A stretch of 64,000 nucleotides of DNA from Escherichia whittamii (GTDB taxonomy: Bacteria; Pseudomonadota; Gammaproteobacteria; Enterobacterales; Enterobacteriaceae): positions 1 through 64,000 of the forward strand of contig NZ_JACSQI010000005.1 in the NCBI RefSeq assembly GCF_014836715.1, read 5' to 3'. The translations under genes were made by a program, and so were the position numbers. The notes under the pieces are model-generated. The model searched no databases, had not been told where the DNA came from, and saw nothing but the letters and a program-made list of their open reading frames with translations. This document shows positions 26,605 through 37,218 of the stretch, one piece after another. Numbering within the stretch: position 1 is the stretch's first letter; each line of letters begins with the position of its first letter.

Positions 26605-28616
26605 ATTCACTACGCCCGGAATTATTAGAACTAACGCCACAAGCTCTGACGGCGTTAAGCAATGCCGGTTTTGTTAAGCGCAGCCTTAAGGAACTGGAAA
26701 ATGGCAATGTTCCAGAAATCAGTCATGAGAACGGTGCCTTAATCGCCACTTTCAGTGACGGTATACGTACCCAGCTGGCGAGCGGTCAGGCTTTGAAAGA
26801 GGCCCAGTGCAGCTGCGGAGCTAGTGGAATGTGCCGCCATCGCGTGATGCTGGTGTTAAGTTATCAACGACTTTGCGCCGCTACCCAGCCCACGGAAAAA
26901 GAAGAATGGGATCCGGCAATCTGGCTGGAAGAGCTGGCTACCCTACCCGATGCCACGCGTAAACGAGCACAAGCTCTAATCGCTAAAGGCATCAGCATCG
27001 AGTTGTTCTGTGCGCCAGGGGAAATTCCCTCTGCCCGTTTGCCGATGAGTGACGTACGTTTTTATTCCCGCAGCAGTATTCGCTTCGCCCGCTGTGATTG
27101 TATTGCCGGAACGCTTTGCGAACACGTGGCGCTGGCGGTACAGGCATTCGCCGAGGCCAAAGCGCAGCAAGCTGAGTTTACTCATTTAATCTGGCAGATG
27201 CGCAGCGAACACGTCACATCATCTGACGATCCGTTTGCCAGCGACGAGGGCAAAACGTGTCGCCAGTATGTTCAGCAATTAAGCCAGGCATTATGGCTGG
27301 GCGGCATCAGCCAGCCGTTAATCCATTACGAAGCGGCATTCAGCCGTGCATTGCAGGCGGCAGAAATCTGCCACTGGCGCTGGGTAAGTGAATCGCTACG
27401 GCAGCTTCAGGCCAGTGTTGATGCTTTTCACACCCGCGCCAGTCACTATCATGCCGGAGAATGCTTGCGTCAGCTTGCGGCGTTGACCAGTCGCCTGAAC
27501 AGCGCACAAGAAATGGCGCGCCGCGACAGTATCGGCGAAGTACCGCCCATGCCGTGGCGCACGGTGGTTGGCGCAGGCATTGCCGGAGAAGCAAAGCTTG
27601 ATCATCTGCGAATGGTGTCATTAGGTATGCGCTGCTGGCAGGATTTCCAACAGTATGGTTTACGCATCTGGTTCACCGATCCTGACACCGGCAGTATTTT
27701 GCACCTTTCTCGTTGTTGGCCGAGAAGTGAACAAGAAAACGCGCCTGCGGCAACACGTCGGCTGTTTAGCTTTAAGGCTGGCGCACTGGCGGGGGGGCAA
27801 ATTGTTTCACAAGCTGCACGTCGGAGCGCCGAAGGTGAACTGTTATTAGGTACGCGCAACCGCTTGAGCAGCGTTGTCCCACTGTCGCCCGATGCCTGGC
27901 AAATGCTCAGTGCGCCGTTGCGCCAGCCCGGCATTGCGGCTTTGCGGGAATACTTACGCCAGCGTCCACCAGCCTGCATACGACCTCTTAACCAGGTAGA
28001 TAATTTATTTATTCTGCCGGTGGCGGAATGTCTTTCCCTTGGCTGGGATAGCAGCCGCCAGACACTGGATGCGCAGGTGATTAGCGGCGAAGGTGAAAAT
28101 AATGTTCTGACGTTGTCGCTGCCAGCCTCTGCCTGCGCGCCCTTTGCCACTGAACGCATGGCGGCACTGTTACAACAGCAGGATGACCCTGTGTGTCTGG
28201 TTTCTGGATTCGTCAGTTTTGTTGAAGGACAGTTAACGCTGGAACCTCAAGTGATGATGACGCAAACCAGAGCCTGGGCGCTGGATGCAGAAACTGCGCC
28301 TGTGGCACCGCTACCTTCCGCCAACGTTCTTCCTGTGCCGTCCACCGCTCATCAGTTGCTGATGCGCTGTCAGGCGTTGCTTATTCAGCTACTCCATAAC
28401 GGCTGGCGCTATCAGGCACAGAGCATCATTAGCCAGGCTGATTTGCTGGCGAACGAGCTCACCGTAGTAGGTTTTTATCGACTGGCGCATGTGTTGAAGC
28501 AATTACGCAATTCGGAAGGCGAGGCACTGGTAGAAACATTGAATAGTTGCGTTTTACTCTGCGAACAGTTGTTACTGATGCTTGAGCAACAAGGAGAAAA
28601 AAATCCTTTTTATTAA
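26601..28616 (+). CDS. yehQ: YehQ, SWIM zinc-finger protein
   Basis: A 671-residue protein with two SWIM-type CxCx5CxH motifs: C70/C72/C78/H80 (CSCGASGMCRH) and C165/C167/C173/H175 (CDCIAGTLCEH). SWIM motifs bind zinc and often mediate DNA or protein contacts. The remaining 490 residues are helical with no domain I recognise. It overlaps yehP by four bases (ATGA) and is the last gene of the module; a terminator follows at 28675. It probably acts with YehL, YehM and YehP, possibly recognising the target. Confidence 0.88.
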   Translation: MNSLRPELLELTPQALTALSNAGFVKRSLKELENGNVPEISHENGALIATFSDGIRTQLASGQALKEAQCSCGASGMCRHRVMLVLSYQRLCAATQPTEKEEWDPAIWLEELATLPDATRKRAQALIAKGISIELFCAPGEIPSARLPMSDVRFYSRSSIRFARCDCIAGTLCEHVALAVQAFAEAKAQQAEFTHLIWQMRSEHVTSSDDPFASDEGKTCRQYVQQLSQALWLGGISQPLIHYEAAFSRALQAAEICHWRWVSESLRQLQASVDAFHTRASHYHAGECLRQLAALTSRLNSAQEMARRDSIGEVPPMPWRTVVGAGIAGEAKLDHLRMVSLGMRCWQDFQQYGLRIWFTDPDTGSILHLSRCWPRSEQENAPAATRRLFSFKAGALAGGQIVSQAARRSAEGELLLGTRNRLSSVVPLSPDAWQMLSAPLRQPGIAALREYLRQRPPACIRPLNQVDNLFILPVAECLSLGWDSSRQTLDAQVISGEGENNVLTLSLPASACAPFATERMAALLQQQDDPVCLVSGFVSFVEGQLTLEPQVMMTQTRAWALDAETAPVAPLPSANVLPVPSTAHQLLMRCQALLIQLLHNGWRYQAQSIISQADLLANELTVVGFYRLAHVLKQLRNSEGEALVETLNSCVLLCEQLLLMLEQQGEKNPFY

Positions 28617-28674
28617 GAGATCTACTCCATTTCCGGACTGCTCAAGACGAGGTATAAAGAATATTCTATAGCGC

Positions 28675-28698
28675 CCTGGTGAGAGTCACCAGTTTTCT
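28675..28698 (+). terminator. Hairpin terminator after yehQ
   Basis: CTGGTGA (28676-28682) pairs with TCACCAG (28686-28692) over a 3-base loop, followed by TTTT. It lies between yehQ and yehR, about 30 bases before the yehR start, so it could equally act as a leader hairpin of yehR. Confidence 0.65.
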
Positions 28699-28722
28699 GA
28701 TCTTGATAAAATGGAGTTTTAC

Positions 28723-29184
28723 ATGAAGGCTTTCAACAAGCTGTTTTCCCTCGTTGTTGCATCTGTTCTGGTTTTCTCTCTCGCTGGCTGTGGTGACAAA
28801 GAAGAATCAAAGAAATTTAGCGCTAATCTGAACGGTACTGAAATTGCCATTACCTATGTCTACAAAGGCGACAAGGTGCTTAAACAATCTTCAGAAACCA
28901 AAATCCAGTTCGCGTCAATCGGCGCGGCTAACAAAGAAGATGCGGCTAAAACCCTTGAGCCGTTAAGCGCCAAATACAAAAACATTGCAGGCGTTGAAGA
29001 AAAATTAACCTTTACTGATACTTACGCGCAGGAAAACGTGACTATCGATATGGAAAAAGTTGATTTTAAAGCTCTGCAGGGTATTTCCGGCATCAACATT
29101 TCTGCTGACGATGCCAAAAAAGGCATCACTATGGCGCAAATGGAACTGGTGATGAAAGCCGCGGGCTTTAAAGAAGTGAAATAA
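28723..29184 (+). CDS. yehR: YehR lipoprotein (DUF1307)
   Basis: A 153-residue lipoprotein: signal peptide with lipobox LAGC, lipidated Cys at residue 23, followed by Gly rather than Asp, which favours the outer membrane. The mature part is the DUF1307 domain. The start is MKAFNK at 28723, with GGAG upstream; an ATG 12 bases earlier is possible. It is a single gene convergent with yehS; function is unknown. Confidence 0.9.
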   Translation: MKAFNKLFSLVVASVLVFSLAGCGDKEESKKFSANLNGTEIAITYVYKGDKVLKQSSETKIQFASIGAANKEDAAKTLEPLSAKYKNIAGVEEKLTFTDTYAQENVTIDMEKVDFKALQGISGINISADDAKKGITMAQMELVMKAAGFKEVK

Positions 29185-29190
29185 TCTGTC

Positions 29191-29217
29191 GGCGGCCATG
29201 TTCTTCACATGGCCGCC
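29191..29217. terminator. Bidirectional hairpin between yehR and yehS
   Basis: GGCGGCCATG (29191-29200) and CATGGCCGCC (29208-29217) form a perfect 10-bp stem with a 7-base loop between two convergent stop codons. There is no U-tract in either direction, so it may stabilise mRNA ends rather than terminate. Confidence 0.6.
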
Positions 29218-29226
29218 ATACCTGTC

Positions 29227-29697
29227 TTAGCTTTTCTTCACATGCTGGCGCGCTGCCAGTCCACGCAGAAAATAACGCAAGAATTGATCGCCGCATTCAC
29301 GGAAGTTTTTATGTTCCGGTGCGCGCATCATCGCAGTAATTTCCGGCATCGAAACACGGAACTGCTGTTCGGTAAGGATCGCCAGAATGTCATCGGTTTT
29401 CAGTGAAAACGCGATGCGCAATTTTTTCAGTACAATATTGTTATTAATGCGACGCTCCGGCTCCAGTGCCGGTGCGGACTCATCCCTGCCGCGTTTTTCA
29501 TAAATCAGGCCATTCAGGAATGAAGACAAAACAATGTCCGGACAACGTTGAAAACCTTCTTCGTCTTCTTTACGTAGCCAGACGGCAATCTGTTCCGCGG
29601 TGGCTTCGACATTACCCAGCGCCAGAATACGCACCAGGTCATTATTATTGGCTTTCAAAATGTAGCGCACGCTGCGCAGAATATCGTTACTTAGCAT
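29227..29697 (-). CDS. yehS: YehS, DUF1456 protein
   Basis: A 156-residue cytosolic protein built of two DUF1456 repeats: NDILRSVRYILK near the start recurs as NNIVLKKLRIAF near residue 85, each followed by a small helical unit. The start is MLSNDIL at 29697; the longer in-frame start lacks conservation. The gene lies just downstream of btsR (49 bases) on the same strand and may be cotranscribed with btsSR. Function unknown. Confidence 0.88.
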   Translation of the reverse strand: MLSNDILRSVRYILKANNNDLVRILALGNVEATAEQIAVWLRKEDEEGFQRCPDIVLSSFLNGLIYEKRGRDESAPALEPERRINNNIVLKKLRIAFSLKTDDILAILTEQQFRVSMPEITAMMRAPEHKNFRECGDQFLRYFLRGLAARQHVKKS

Positions 29698-29743
29698 GAG
29701 GCCTTCAGGTGTTGATGAGGCAAAAAGCCATTTTAGCAGTCTT

Positions 29744-30463
29744 TTACAGGCCAATCGCCTCTTTTAAACTTTTCAGATAACGGCGACTGACTGGCACGGT
29801 TAAGCCATTACGCAAAATCAACTCAGCCTGACCATTATCTTCCAGGCGAATCTCCTGTAAATGCGCGAGATTAACCAGATATTGTCGATGGCAGCGCAGT
29901 AGCGGTGTGCGACTCTCCAGCGTGCGCAAAGTTAATTCCGTGAAGCCCTCTTTCCCTTCGTGACTGGTGACGTAAACACCGCTCATCCGACTACTAACAA
30001 ACGCCACATCTTTCATTTGCAGCAAATAAATCCGACTATGACCTGTACAAGGGATAAATTTCAGCGCCTGCTGATTTTCCGGTAACAGCGAAACATCCTG
30101 CTTGCTGCGCTCCTGTCGCAAACGCACCAGTGTTTTCTCCAGCCGCGCTTCATCAATCGGCTTCAGCAGATAATCAAAGGCATGTTCTTCAAAGGCTTTT
30201 ATAGCGTATTCGTCAAACGCGGTGAGAAAAACAATATACGGGCGATGTTCCGGATCAAGCATACCCACCATTTCCAGACCGCTGATACGCGGCATCTGGA
30301 TATCGAGAAACAGCACATCAGGGCGCAGTTTATGCACCGCACCGATCCCTTCTACGGCGTTTGAGCACTCACCAACGATTTCAATATCACTCTGCTCCTG
30401 CAGAAACACACGCAGGTTTTCCCGTGCTAACGGTTCATCATCAACAATTAAGACTTTAATCAT
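29744..30463 (-). CDS. btsR: BtsR (YehT) LytTR response regulator
   Basis: A 239-residue response regulator: receiver domain with phospho-acceptor Asp54 (FLDIQMP) and acidic pair DDE near 8-10, then a LytTR DNA-binding domain from about residue 137. It is the partner of BtsS; the pair is known in K-12 to respond to external pyruvate and to activate the transporter gene btsT, which is elsewhere. The start overlaps the btsS stop by four bases (ATGA). Confidence 0.96.
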   Translation of the reverse strand: MIKVLIVDDEPLARENLRVFLQEQSDIEIVGECSNAVEGIGAVHKLRPDVLFLDIQMPRISGLEMVGMLDPEHRPYIVFLTAFDEYAIKAFEEHAFDYLLKPIDEARLEKTLVRLRQERSKQDVSLLPENQQALKFIPCTGHSRIYLLQMKDVAFVSSRMSGVYVTSHEGKEGFTELTLRTLESRTPLLRCHRQYLVNLAHLQEIRLEDNGQAELILRNGLTVPVSRRYLKSLKEAIGL

Positions 30464-32145
30464 GCCTCGTCCCTCCATGGCAGTCGTAACGTTATTCGGG
30501 TGTAACTATCAGGCTCACAGGCGACGCTTATCCCATAGTCATCGCCAAACCGTTCACGTAAACGCTTATCCACCAGATTCATCCCCAGCCCGCTGGCATT
30601 GGTTACCGGTTGATACAAACCGGCATTGTCTTCGATCTCCAGCATTAAATGTTGCCCATCACGTCGGGCGCTAATTGCCACTCTCCCTGTTTCCAGCAGC
30701 TGTGATGTCCCATGTTTGATGGCGTTTTCCACTATCGGTTGCAGGGTAAATGCGGGTAACTGCTGCTGAGATAACGCATCCGGAATATCAATGTTGACCT
30801 GCAACCGCGACTGGAAACGCGCCTTTTCAATTTGCAGATAAGCATTCACATGTTCAATTTCGTCGGCGAGAGTAACAAACTCCGAAGGTCGCTTTAAGTT
30901 TTTGCGGAAAAAAGTGGAAAGATACTGCACCAGTTGGCTGGCCTGTTCACTGTCGCGGCGAATCACCGCTTTAATGGTGTTAAGCGCGTTGAACAGGAAA
31001 TGTGGATTCACCTGGGCGTGAAGCAGTTTAATTTCCGACTGCGTGAGCATGGCTTTTTGCCGCTCATACTGCCCCGCGAGGATCTGCGCCGAAAGCAGTT
31101 GTGCAATCCCCTCACCCAGCGTGCGATTGATTGAGCTGAACAGCCGATTTTTAGCTTCATATAATTTGATGGTACCCATCACCCGTTGATTTTCACCACG
31201 CAGAGGGATCACCAGCGTTGAGCCTAACTTGCACTGCGGATGCAAAGAGCAACGATAAGGCACTTCGTTGCCATCGGCGTAGACCACTTCTCCGGTTTCA
31301 ATGGCTTTTAAGGTATAAGCCGAAGAAATCGGTTTGCCTGGTAAATGATGGTCGTCACCAATACCGGTAAAAGCCAGCAGTTTCTCGCGATCGGTAATCG
31401 CTACCGCGCCAATATCCAGCTCCTGATACAGCACCTGTGCCACCTTCATGCTGTTCACTTCGTTAAAGCCCTGGCGCAAAATGCCTTCCGTTGAGGCCGC
31501 AACTTTCAGCGCGGTGGCAGAAAAAGCCGAGGTGTATTTTTCAAACATCGCGCGTTTATCGAGCAATATACGCATAAACAGCGCCGCGCCCACGGTGTTG
31601 GTTACCATCATCGGCGCAGCGATATTACTCACCAGACGCACCGCATCTTCATAAGGTCGGGCGATAGCCAGGATTATCAGCATTTGCACCATTTCCGCAA
31701 CGAACGTGACGGCACCCGCGGTAATGGGGTTAAAGACTTTATCGGTGCGCCCGCGGCGGATCAGGATGCTATGTACCAGCCCGCCGAGCAATCCTTCGAC
31801 GATCGTCGAGATCATGCAACTCAGTGCGGTCATGCCCCCCATAGAGTATCGATGTAACCCGCCGGTCAGACCAACCAATCCTCCCACTACTGGACCACCG
31901 AGTAGTCCGCCCATTACCGCGCCTATCGCCCGGGTATTGGCAATAGAATCGTCAATGTGCAGCCCGAACCAGGTGCCCATGATGCAGAAGATGGAAAAGA
32001 CGATATAGCAGAGAAATTTGTGCGGCAGACGAACCGTGACCTGCATTAACGGTATGAATAATGGCGTTTTACTCATTAACCACGCAATGACTAAAAAAAC
32101 GCACATCTGCTGAAGCAGCAGCAACACCAGATTAAAATCGTACAT
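30460..32145 (-). CDS. btsS: BtsS (YehU) LytS-type sensor histidine kinase
   Basis: A 561-residue inner-membrane kinase: a 5TM-5TMR_LYT transmembrane region (about 1-200), a GAF-like domain (about 220-350), then the His_kinase family domain with NPHFLFNAL, whose His near residue 380 is the phosphorylation site, and an HATPase region ([21 protein letters not shown]). Known in K-12 as a high-affinity pyruvate sensor. The start at 32145 (MYDFNL) was preferred to a Met five codons upstream. It is divergent from mlrA across 221 bases. Confidence 0.96.
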   Translation of the reverse strand: MYDFNLVLLLLQQMCVFLVIAWLMSKTPLFIPLMQVTVRLPHKFLCYIVFSIFCIMGTWFGLHIDDSIANTRAIGAVMGGLLGGPVVGGLVGLTGGLHRYSMGGMTALSCMISTIVEGLLGGLVHSILIRRGRTDKVFNPITAGAVTFVAEMVQMLIILAIARPYEDAVRLVSNIAAPMMVTNTVGAALFMRILLDKRAMFEKYTSAFSATALKVAASTEGILRQGFNEVNSMKVAQVLYQELDIGAVAITDREKLLAFTGIGDDHHLPGKPISSAYTLKAIETGEVVYADGNEVPYRCSLHPQCKLGSTLVIPLRGENQRVMGTIKLYEAKNRLFSSINRTLGEGIAQLLSAQILAGQYERQKAMLTQSEIKLLHAQVNPHFLFNALNTIKAVIRRDSEQASQLVQYLSTFFRKNLKRPSEFVTLADEIEHVNAYLQIEKARFQSRLQVNIDIPDALSQQQLPAFTLQPIVENAIKHGTSQLLETGRVAISARRDGQHLMLEIEDNAGLYQPVTNASGLGMNLVDKRLRERFGDDYGISVACEPDSYTRITLRLPWRDEA

Positions 32146-32366
32146 ACCCGCAAACCACACTTCCCTTTAAAACGCGTAACATACATTGCTCGCGTTTAAC
32201 TTTCTTTGAACTGTTGCAGAAAAATGAAAAATCGTGAGTATGATCACTCAAAACAACCTGGCAAAAACAAAATCATCCTAATCGAGATCAAAAAACGGCC
32301 AAAACTACCTGGTTCATAAAAGAACGTCTACAGTTATGCTGGGACCTCGCAAGCAAGGGTGAAACG

Positions 32367-33098
32367 ATGGCGCTTTACACAATTGGTGAAGTGGCGTTGC
32401 TTTGTGATATCAATCCTGTCACGTTACGCGCGTGGCAGAGGCGTTACGGGTTATTGAAACCGCAGCGGACAGACGGCGGACACCGCCTGTTTAACGATGC
32501 GGATATCGACAGGATCCGGGAGATCAAGCGCTGGATCGACAACGGCGTGCAGGTCAGCAAAGTAAAAATGCTGCTCAGTAATGAGAATATTGATGCGCAG
32601 AACGGTTGGCGCGACCAGCAAGAAATACTGCTTAATTACCTACAAAGCGGTAATCTCCAGAGTCTACGAATGTGGATCAAAGAGCGCGGCCAGGATTATC
32701 CCGCCCAGACACTCACCACGCACCTGCTTATTCCTCTGCGTCGACGGCTTCAATGCCAACAACCGACTCTTCAGGCATTGCTGGCGATTCTGGACGGTGT
32801 GCTGATCAACTACATCGCCATTTGTCTGGCCTCAGCACGTAAAAAACAGGGTAAAGATGCGCTGGTGGTTGGCTGGAATATTCAGGATACCACGCGTCTG
32901 TGGCTGGAAGGCTGGATCGCCAGCCAGCAGGGATGGCGTATTGATGTTCTTGCTCACTCGCTCAATCAACTACGCCCGGAACTGTTTGAAGGTCGCACGC
33001 TATTGGTGTGGTGTGGTGATAACCAGTCTCCTGCCCAGCAGCAGCAACTCACCAGTTGGCAGGAACAAGGCCATGATATTTTCCCGCTTGGCATTTAA
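32367..33098 (+). CDS. mlrA: MlrA, MerR-like activator of csgD
   Basis: A 243-residue regulator. Residues 1-70 are a MerR-type winged helix-turn-helix (YTIGEVALLCDINPVTLRAW, then RRYGLLKP), followed by a C-terminal domain instead of a metal-binding loop. In E. coli it activates csgD and so curli and cellulose production under RpoS control. Length equals the K-12 protein. AAGGGTGAAACG precedes the ATG. Confidence 0.95.
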   Translation: MALYTIGEVALLCDINPVTLRAWQRRYGLLKPQRTDGGHRLFNDADIDRIREIKRWIDNGVQVSKVKMLLSNENIDAQNGWRDQQEILLNYLQSGNLQSLRMWIKERGQDYPAQTLTTHLLIPLRRRLQCQQPTLQALLAILDGVLINYIAICLASARKKQGKDALVVGWNIQDTTRLWLEGWIASQQGWRIDVLAHSLNQLRPELFEGRTLLVWCGDNQSPAQQQQLTSWQEQGHDIFPLGI

Positions 33099-33157
33099 TG
33101 TTTCGTTAACAAATGCGCTTTACTGTACAATCCTTTCGTTAACATAAGGAGTGCATT

Positions 33158-33265
33158 ATGCGCATAGCTAAAATTGGGGTCATCACCCTGTTCCTGTTTA
33201 TGGCGTTAGGTGGAATTGGTGGCGTCATGCTCGCTGGTTATACCTTTATTTTGCGTGCTGGCTAA
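33158..33265 (+). CDS. yohO: YohO small membrane protein
   Basis: A 35-residue protein, basic at the N terminus (MRIAKIG) and then one transmembrane helix with glycine-rich GGIGG. It is preceded by TAAGGAG at good spacing, 60 bases after mlrA. It matches the K-12 small protein YohO with a few substitutions. Its last 20 bases overlap the 3' end of yehW on the other strand. Confidence 0.9.
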   Translation: MRIAKIGVITLFLFMALGGIGGVMLAGYTFILRAG

Positions 33266-33977
33266 ACGCCTGCACCAGCCGTTCAAACAGGCGGTCGACG
33301 ATGATCGCCGCCAGTGCCACCAGTAACGCCCCCTGAATCACATAAGCGGTGTTAAATCCGCTAAGTCCGATGATGATCGGCGTACCCAGCGTGCTGGCTC
33401 CTACCGTTGAGGCGATAGTCGCCGTACCAATGTTGATAATCACCGACGTCCGCACGCCAGCCAGAATCACCGGCGCCGCCAGCGGTAACTCGACTTTGCG
33501 CAAACGCTGACCGCGGCTCATTCCCATGCCTTTGGCAACTTCTGTCACGCTGGCATCTATCGATCCCAGCCCGGCAAGTGTCGCCTGTAAGATCGGTAGC
33601 ACGCCGTAAAGGATCAGCGCGATAATCGCCGGTTGCAAACCAAATCCCATTACCGGAACGGCAATCGCCAGTACGGCTACAGGAGGAAAAGTCTGCCCAA
33701 CGGCGGCAATGGTTTCCACCAGCGGACGAAACTCTGCACCCCACGGACGAGTGACGGCAATTCCGGCACCCACGCCGATAATTACCGCAAACAAACTTGA
33801 GATCCCCACCAGCCAGAAATGGGCCACCGCCAGGGCCGCAAAACTTTCTTGCTGATAAACGGGCCGCGGCAGTTGCGGAAATAAGGCACCGAACAGCGGC
33901 TGGCTATAGGGTAGCCAGACAATCAGCGCCACAAACAGAGCTATAAGCCAGAATAGCGGTTCGCGCAACATCTTCAT
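33246..33977 (-). CDS. yehW: YehW, ABC transporter permease
   Basis: A 243-residue inner-membrane permease of the OpuCB/ProW type with five to six hydrophobic helices and the EAA-like loop ([22 protein letters not shown]) that docks on the ATPase. It is the last gene of osmF-yehYXW, four bases after yehX. The start MKMLREP at 33977 was chosen; the longer frame upstream overlaps yehX and has no membrane-protein character. The transporter is known in K-12 as an RpoS- and osmotically induced low-affinity glycine betaine system. Confidence 0.94.
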   Translation of the reverse strand: MKMLREPLFWLIALFVALIVWLPYSQPLFGALFPQLPRPVYQQESFAALAVAHFWLVGISSLFAVIIGVGAGIAVTRPWGAEFRPLVETIAAVGQTFPPVAVLAIAVPVMGFGLQPAIIALILYGVLPILQATLAGLGSIDASVTEVAKGMGMSRGQRLRKVELPLAAPVILAGVRTSVIINIGTATIASTVGASTLGTPIIIGLSGFNTAYVIQGALLVALAAIIVDRLFERLVQAFSQHAK

Positions 33978-33981
33978 ACGC

Positions 33982-34908
33982 TTACGCCTCCACCAGCAGA
34001 TCCTGAAAATGCAGCGTACCGCAAGGCTGCCCCTGCGTGTTGACCACCGGCAGCACTTCGCATCCCCGCGCAACAAACAGGGAGAGCGCATCGCGTAGCG
34101 TCATCTCTTCTGCCAGCGCTTCACCTTCAGCACGTTCTTCGCGGCGCACGTAATCTGCCACACTGCGTAAAGACAACAGGCGCACGCCCAGTTCGCTGCG
34201 CCCAAAAAACTGGCGGACAAAATCATTCGCCGGACGAGTAAGCATCGCCAGTGGATTGCCCTGCTGCACCACCTCTCCGTGATCCATCAACACCAGATGT
34301 TCTGCCAGCCGCAGTGCCTCGTCGATATCATGGGTCACCAGAACAATAGTACGCCCCAGCAAACGGTGAATGCGCCTCATCTCTTGTTGCAACGCGCCGC
34401 GCGTTACCGGGTCCAGTGCGCCAAACGGTTCATCCATCAGTAAGACTTGCGGATCGGCAGCCAGCGCGCGGGCCACTCCCACACGTTGCTGCTGACCACC
34501 GGATAACTGATGCGGATAACGATCACGCAGATTCGGCTCCAGCCCCAGTAGCGCCATTAATTCGTCGATACGATCGTCAATCCGCGCCCGCGACCATTTT
34601 TGTAATTGCGGTACGGTGGCGATGTTTTGCGCCACGCTCCAGTGGGGAAAAAGGCCAATAGATTGAATCGCGTATCCCATCCGGCGGCGCAGCTCCAGCA
34701 CTGGCAGCGAACGAATCTCTTCTCCGGCAAAGCGGATCACGCCGCTGTCATGCTCCACCAAACGGTTAATCATTTTCAGTGTGGTAGATTTACCAGAGCC
34801 TGACGTGCCAATCAGCACCGAAAAACTCCCCTCCTGAAAATGAAGATTGAGATCGTTGACGGCCTTTTGTGTGCCGAACAGTTTGCTGACATGGCTAAAT
34901 TCAATCAT
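33982..34908 (-). CDS. yehX: YehX, ABC transporter ATPase
   Basis: A 308-residue ATPase: Walker [10 protein letters not shown] near 34-42, signature LSGGQQQR near 134, Walker B LLMDEPF, H-loop THD, and C-terminal CBS-like segment ([15 protein letters not shown]) typical of betaine/choline transporters, where it senses ionic strength. It overlaps the yehY end by eight bases. It energises uptake through YehW and YehY. Confidence 0.95.
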   Translation of the reverse strand: MIEFSHVSKLFGTQKAVNDLNLHFQEGSFSVLIGTSGSGKSTTLKMINRLVEHDSGVIRFAGEEIRSLPVLELRRRMGYAIQSIGLFPHWSVAQNIATVPQLQKWSRARIDDRIDELMALLGLEPNLRDRYPHQLSGGQQQRVGVARALAADPQVLLMDEPFGALDPVTRGALQQEMRRIHRLLGRTIVLVTHDIDEALRLAEHLVLMDHGEVVQQGNPLAMLTRPANDFVRQFFGRSELGVRLLSLRSVADYVRREERAEGEALAEEMTLRDALSLFVARGCEVLPVVNTQGQPCGTLHFQDLLVEA

Positions 34909-36058
34909 TACTTTTCACCTTCAGCAGTGCGATAACCAAATCGAACAGTGCATCGGTAAGCACCGCCAGTACAATTACCGGGATCACCCCCAGCAACACT
35001 AAATCAATGGCACTGCTTAACAGCCCCTGGAAAACCAGCGCGCCAAAGCCACCCGCGCCAATTAACGCCGCAATCACCGCCATACCGACGGTCTGCACCA
35101 TCACCACCCGCAGGCTGCGCAGAAATACGGGTAGTGCCAGCGGTAACTGAACCTGCAGGAAACGCTGCGCCCCGCTCATACCCATCGCTCTGGCGCTCTC
35201 CAGCACATCACGCGGGATCTGATTCAACCCCACTACCACGCCGCGCACCAGCGGCAACAGGGCATAGAGCACCAACGCTATCAGTGCTGGCGTCATGCCT
35301 GTTCCTGCCACACCAAGCGTACCCAGCCACGGAAAGGCAGTAACCAGCGCGGCAAGCGGGGCAATCAACAGGCCGAATAGCGCCACCGAAGGCACGGTCT
35401 GAATGACATTAAGCAGAGAAAAAATCGCTCCCTGCCGCGCGGTGGAAAAGTAGCACCAGACGCCCAGCGGCACACCAATCACCAGCGCAGGTAGCACTGC
35501 ACCAAACAGCAGGGTCAGATGTTGCGCCAGCGCGTCATCGAACACATCCTGGCGATTGGCATATTCCTTCAATAACGAGAGATCGTTAAGCGTGCCGGAG
35601 AACAGCAACCACAGCGGAAAAATGGCAATCTGTATATGCAACAACCAGCGCCACAGCGGATGCGTAGTGATCCGGCGGATGGCATCGCTACAGGCCAGCA
35701 ATGCCAGCGCCGCAGCCAGCCAGAAGCCACTGCCGAGGCTGGTACGCGCCAGCACACTGCCATTTTGCGCCAACTGCGTCGCGGCCTTTCCTGCGCCCCA
35801 CACCAGTAACACGAAGACGAATTGCGCAAGGATAAGTGCAAAAATGCTGCCTTTTTTGCCAGGAACGAAGCAGGCAGTCAGCCAGGCGCAACCAACGCCC
35901 ACCAGCATCCAGATAGTCTGCGGCCACAGTTGCCAGAGATAACGACCCTCACCAGAGACTAATCGGTTAGGCGCGTAACTGATAAACGGCAGCACTACTG
36001 CTATTGCCGTCAGCAACAGCAGCAACGCCAGTACAGGATTAATACGTAGATAAGCCAC
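34901..36058 (-). CDS. yehY: YehY, ABC transporter permease with extended N terminus
   Basis: A 385-residue permease. The C-terminal 200 residues match YehW (EAA-like loop [23 protein letters not shown]), while the N-terminal 150-180 residues add several extra transmembrane helices. The two permeases probably form a heterodimer. It starts six bases after the osmF stop, in the same operon. Confidence 0.94.
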   Translation of the reverse strand: MAYLRINPVLALLLLLTAIAVVLPFISYAPNRLVSGEGRYLWQLWPQTIWMLVGVGCAWLTACFVPGKKGSIFALILAQFVFVLLVWGAGKAATQLAQNGSVLARTSLGSGFWLAAALALLACSDAIRRITTHPLWRWLLHIQIAIFPLWLLFSGTLNDLSLLKEYANRQDVFDDALAQHLTLLFGAVLPALVIGVPLGVWCYFSTARQGAIFSLLNVIQTVPSVALFGLLIAPLAALVTAFPWLGTLGVAGTGMTPALIALVLYALLPLVRGVVVGLNQIPRDVLESARAMGMSGAQRFLQVQLPLALPVFLRSLRVVMVQTVGMAVIAALIGAGGFGALVFQGLLSSAIDLVLLGVIPVIVLAVLTDALFDLVIALLKVKSND

Positions 36059-36064
36059 GGGAAA

Positions 36065-36982
36065 TTACTTCGTCCACCCTTTTTGTTTCAGGTAGTCGGC
36101 AGCCACTTTTTTGGCATCCAGTCCTTCAACGGCAATACTGGCATTCAGCTGCTGTAATGTCTTTTCATCGAGGCTGGCGAAAACTGGCTGTAGCCACTGT
36201 GCCATTTGCGGATACTCCTTCAGCACCGATTCACGCACCACTGGCGCAGGCGCGTAGATAGGTTGCACGCCTTTCGGATCGCTTAATGTTTGTAGCCCCA
36301 GCGCCGCTACCGGGCCGTCAGTGCCGTAAGCCATCGCCGCATTAACACCGGATGTTTGTTGGGCAGCGGCTTTAATCGTCACCGCCGTGTCGCCGCCTGC
36401 CAGTGACAGTAACTGCCCCTGTTCGAGTTTAAAGTCATAGGCTTTTTCAAAGGCGGGTAGCGCATCGGCGCGTTCAATAAACTCTGCCGAGGCCGCCAGT
36501 TTGAAGTTGCCGCCCTCTTTCAGATAACGGCTGAGATCGGCAAGCGAAGTGAGTTTGTTTTTCTCTGCAACATCCTGACGCACGGCGATGGTCCAGGTGT
36601 TATTCGCAGGCGCAGGCGTCAGCCAGATTAACTTGTTTTGCTCCGCATCGAGCTTTTTGACTTTCTCGTAACCCTGTCTGGCATTTTTCCACGCCGCATC
36701 GTTTTCATCTTTAAAGAAGAAAGCGCCATTGCCGGTGTATTCCGGATAGATATCCAGTTCGCCGGAAGTAATCGCCCCACGCACCACGGGCGTGGTTCCC
36801 AGTTGCACTTTATTTACCGTTGGTATGCCGTGGCTTTCGAGTACCTGCAAGATGATGTTGCCGAGTAGCGCGCCTTCGGTATCGATTTTCGAACCAACCT
36901 TAACGGGGGAAGCCGCATGTAGCGGCAGGCTCACGGCTACCAGCATAACCAGTGAACCAGCCCAGAGCTTTGAGAGTGGCAT
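36065..36982 (-). CDS. osmF: OsmF (YehZ), periplasmic substrate-binding protein
   Basis: A 305-residue protein of the OpuAC/ProX type with a signal peptide ending at LHAA. Conserved elements include the VGSKIDTEGALLG start of the mature protein and DIYPEYTGN near residue 78, which forms part of the ligand pocket in choline/betaine-binding proteins. It is the first gene of the osmF-yehYXW operon; its promoter must lie in 36983-37080. Confidence 0.95.
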   Translation of the reverse strand: MPLSKLWAGSLVMLVAVSLPLHAASPVKVGSKIDTEGALLGNIILQVLESHGIPTVNKVQLGTTPVVRGAITSGELDIYPEYTGNGAFFFKDENDAAWKNARQGYEKVKKLDAEQNKLIWLTPAPANNTWTIAVRQDVAEKNKLTSLADLSRYLKEGGNFKLAASAEFIERADALPAFEKAYDFKLEQGQLLSLAGGDTAVTIKAAAQQTSGVNAAMAYGTDGPVAALGLQTLSDPKGVQPIYAPAPVVRESVLKEYPQMAQWLQPVFASLDEKTLQQLNASIAVEGLDAKKVAADYLKQKGWTK

Positions 36983-37087
36983 GATGCTTTCCTCATTCTT
37001 TTACTGTTGTTTTCAGCGAATTAAGAGAAAAGCATAGTTGATAATGGCGGGATTGGCCTGACAGGGCGTATCTTTCTCAGCGTTTCT

Positions 37088-37186
37088 TGCCGGATGCGGC
37101 GCGAGCGCCTTACCCGACCTACAAACGTTGAAAATTCAACAAATTGCAACCATCCTGTAGGTCTGATAAGCGCAGCGCATCAGGCA
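37088..37186. repeat. REP/BIME between osmF and bglX
   Basis: Two REP-type units in opposite orientation (GCCGGATGCGGCGCGAGCGC and the CTGATAAGCGCAGCGCATCAGGCA arm, the latter shown here as a 24-base span at 37163-37186). They lie upstream of osmF and downstream of bglX, where such elements protect mRNA 3' ends and bind gyrase or Pol I. Confidence 0.85.
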
Positions 37187-37218
37187 AAGGGCGCAAGCTT
37201 CGCGCCCTCGCTAAAGAA

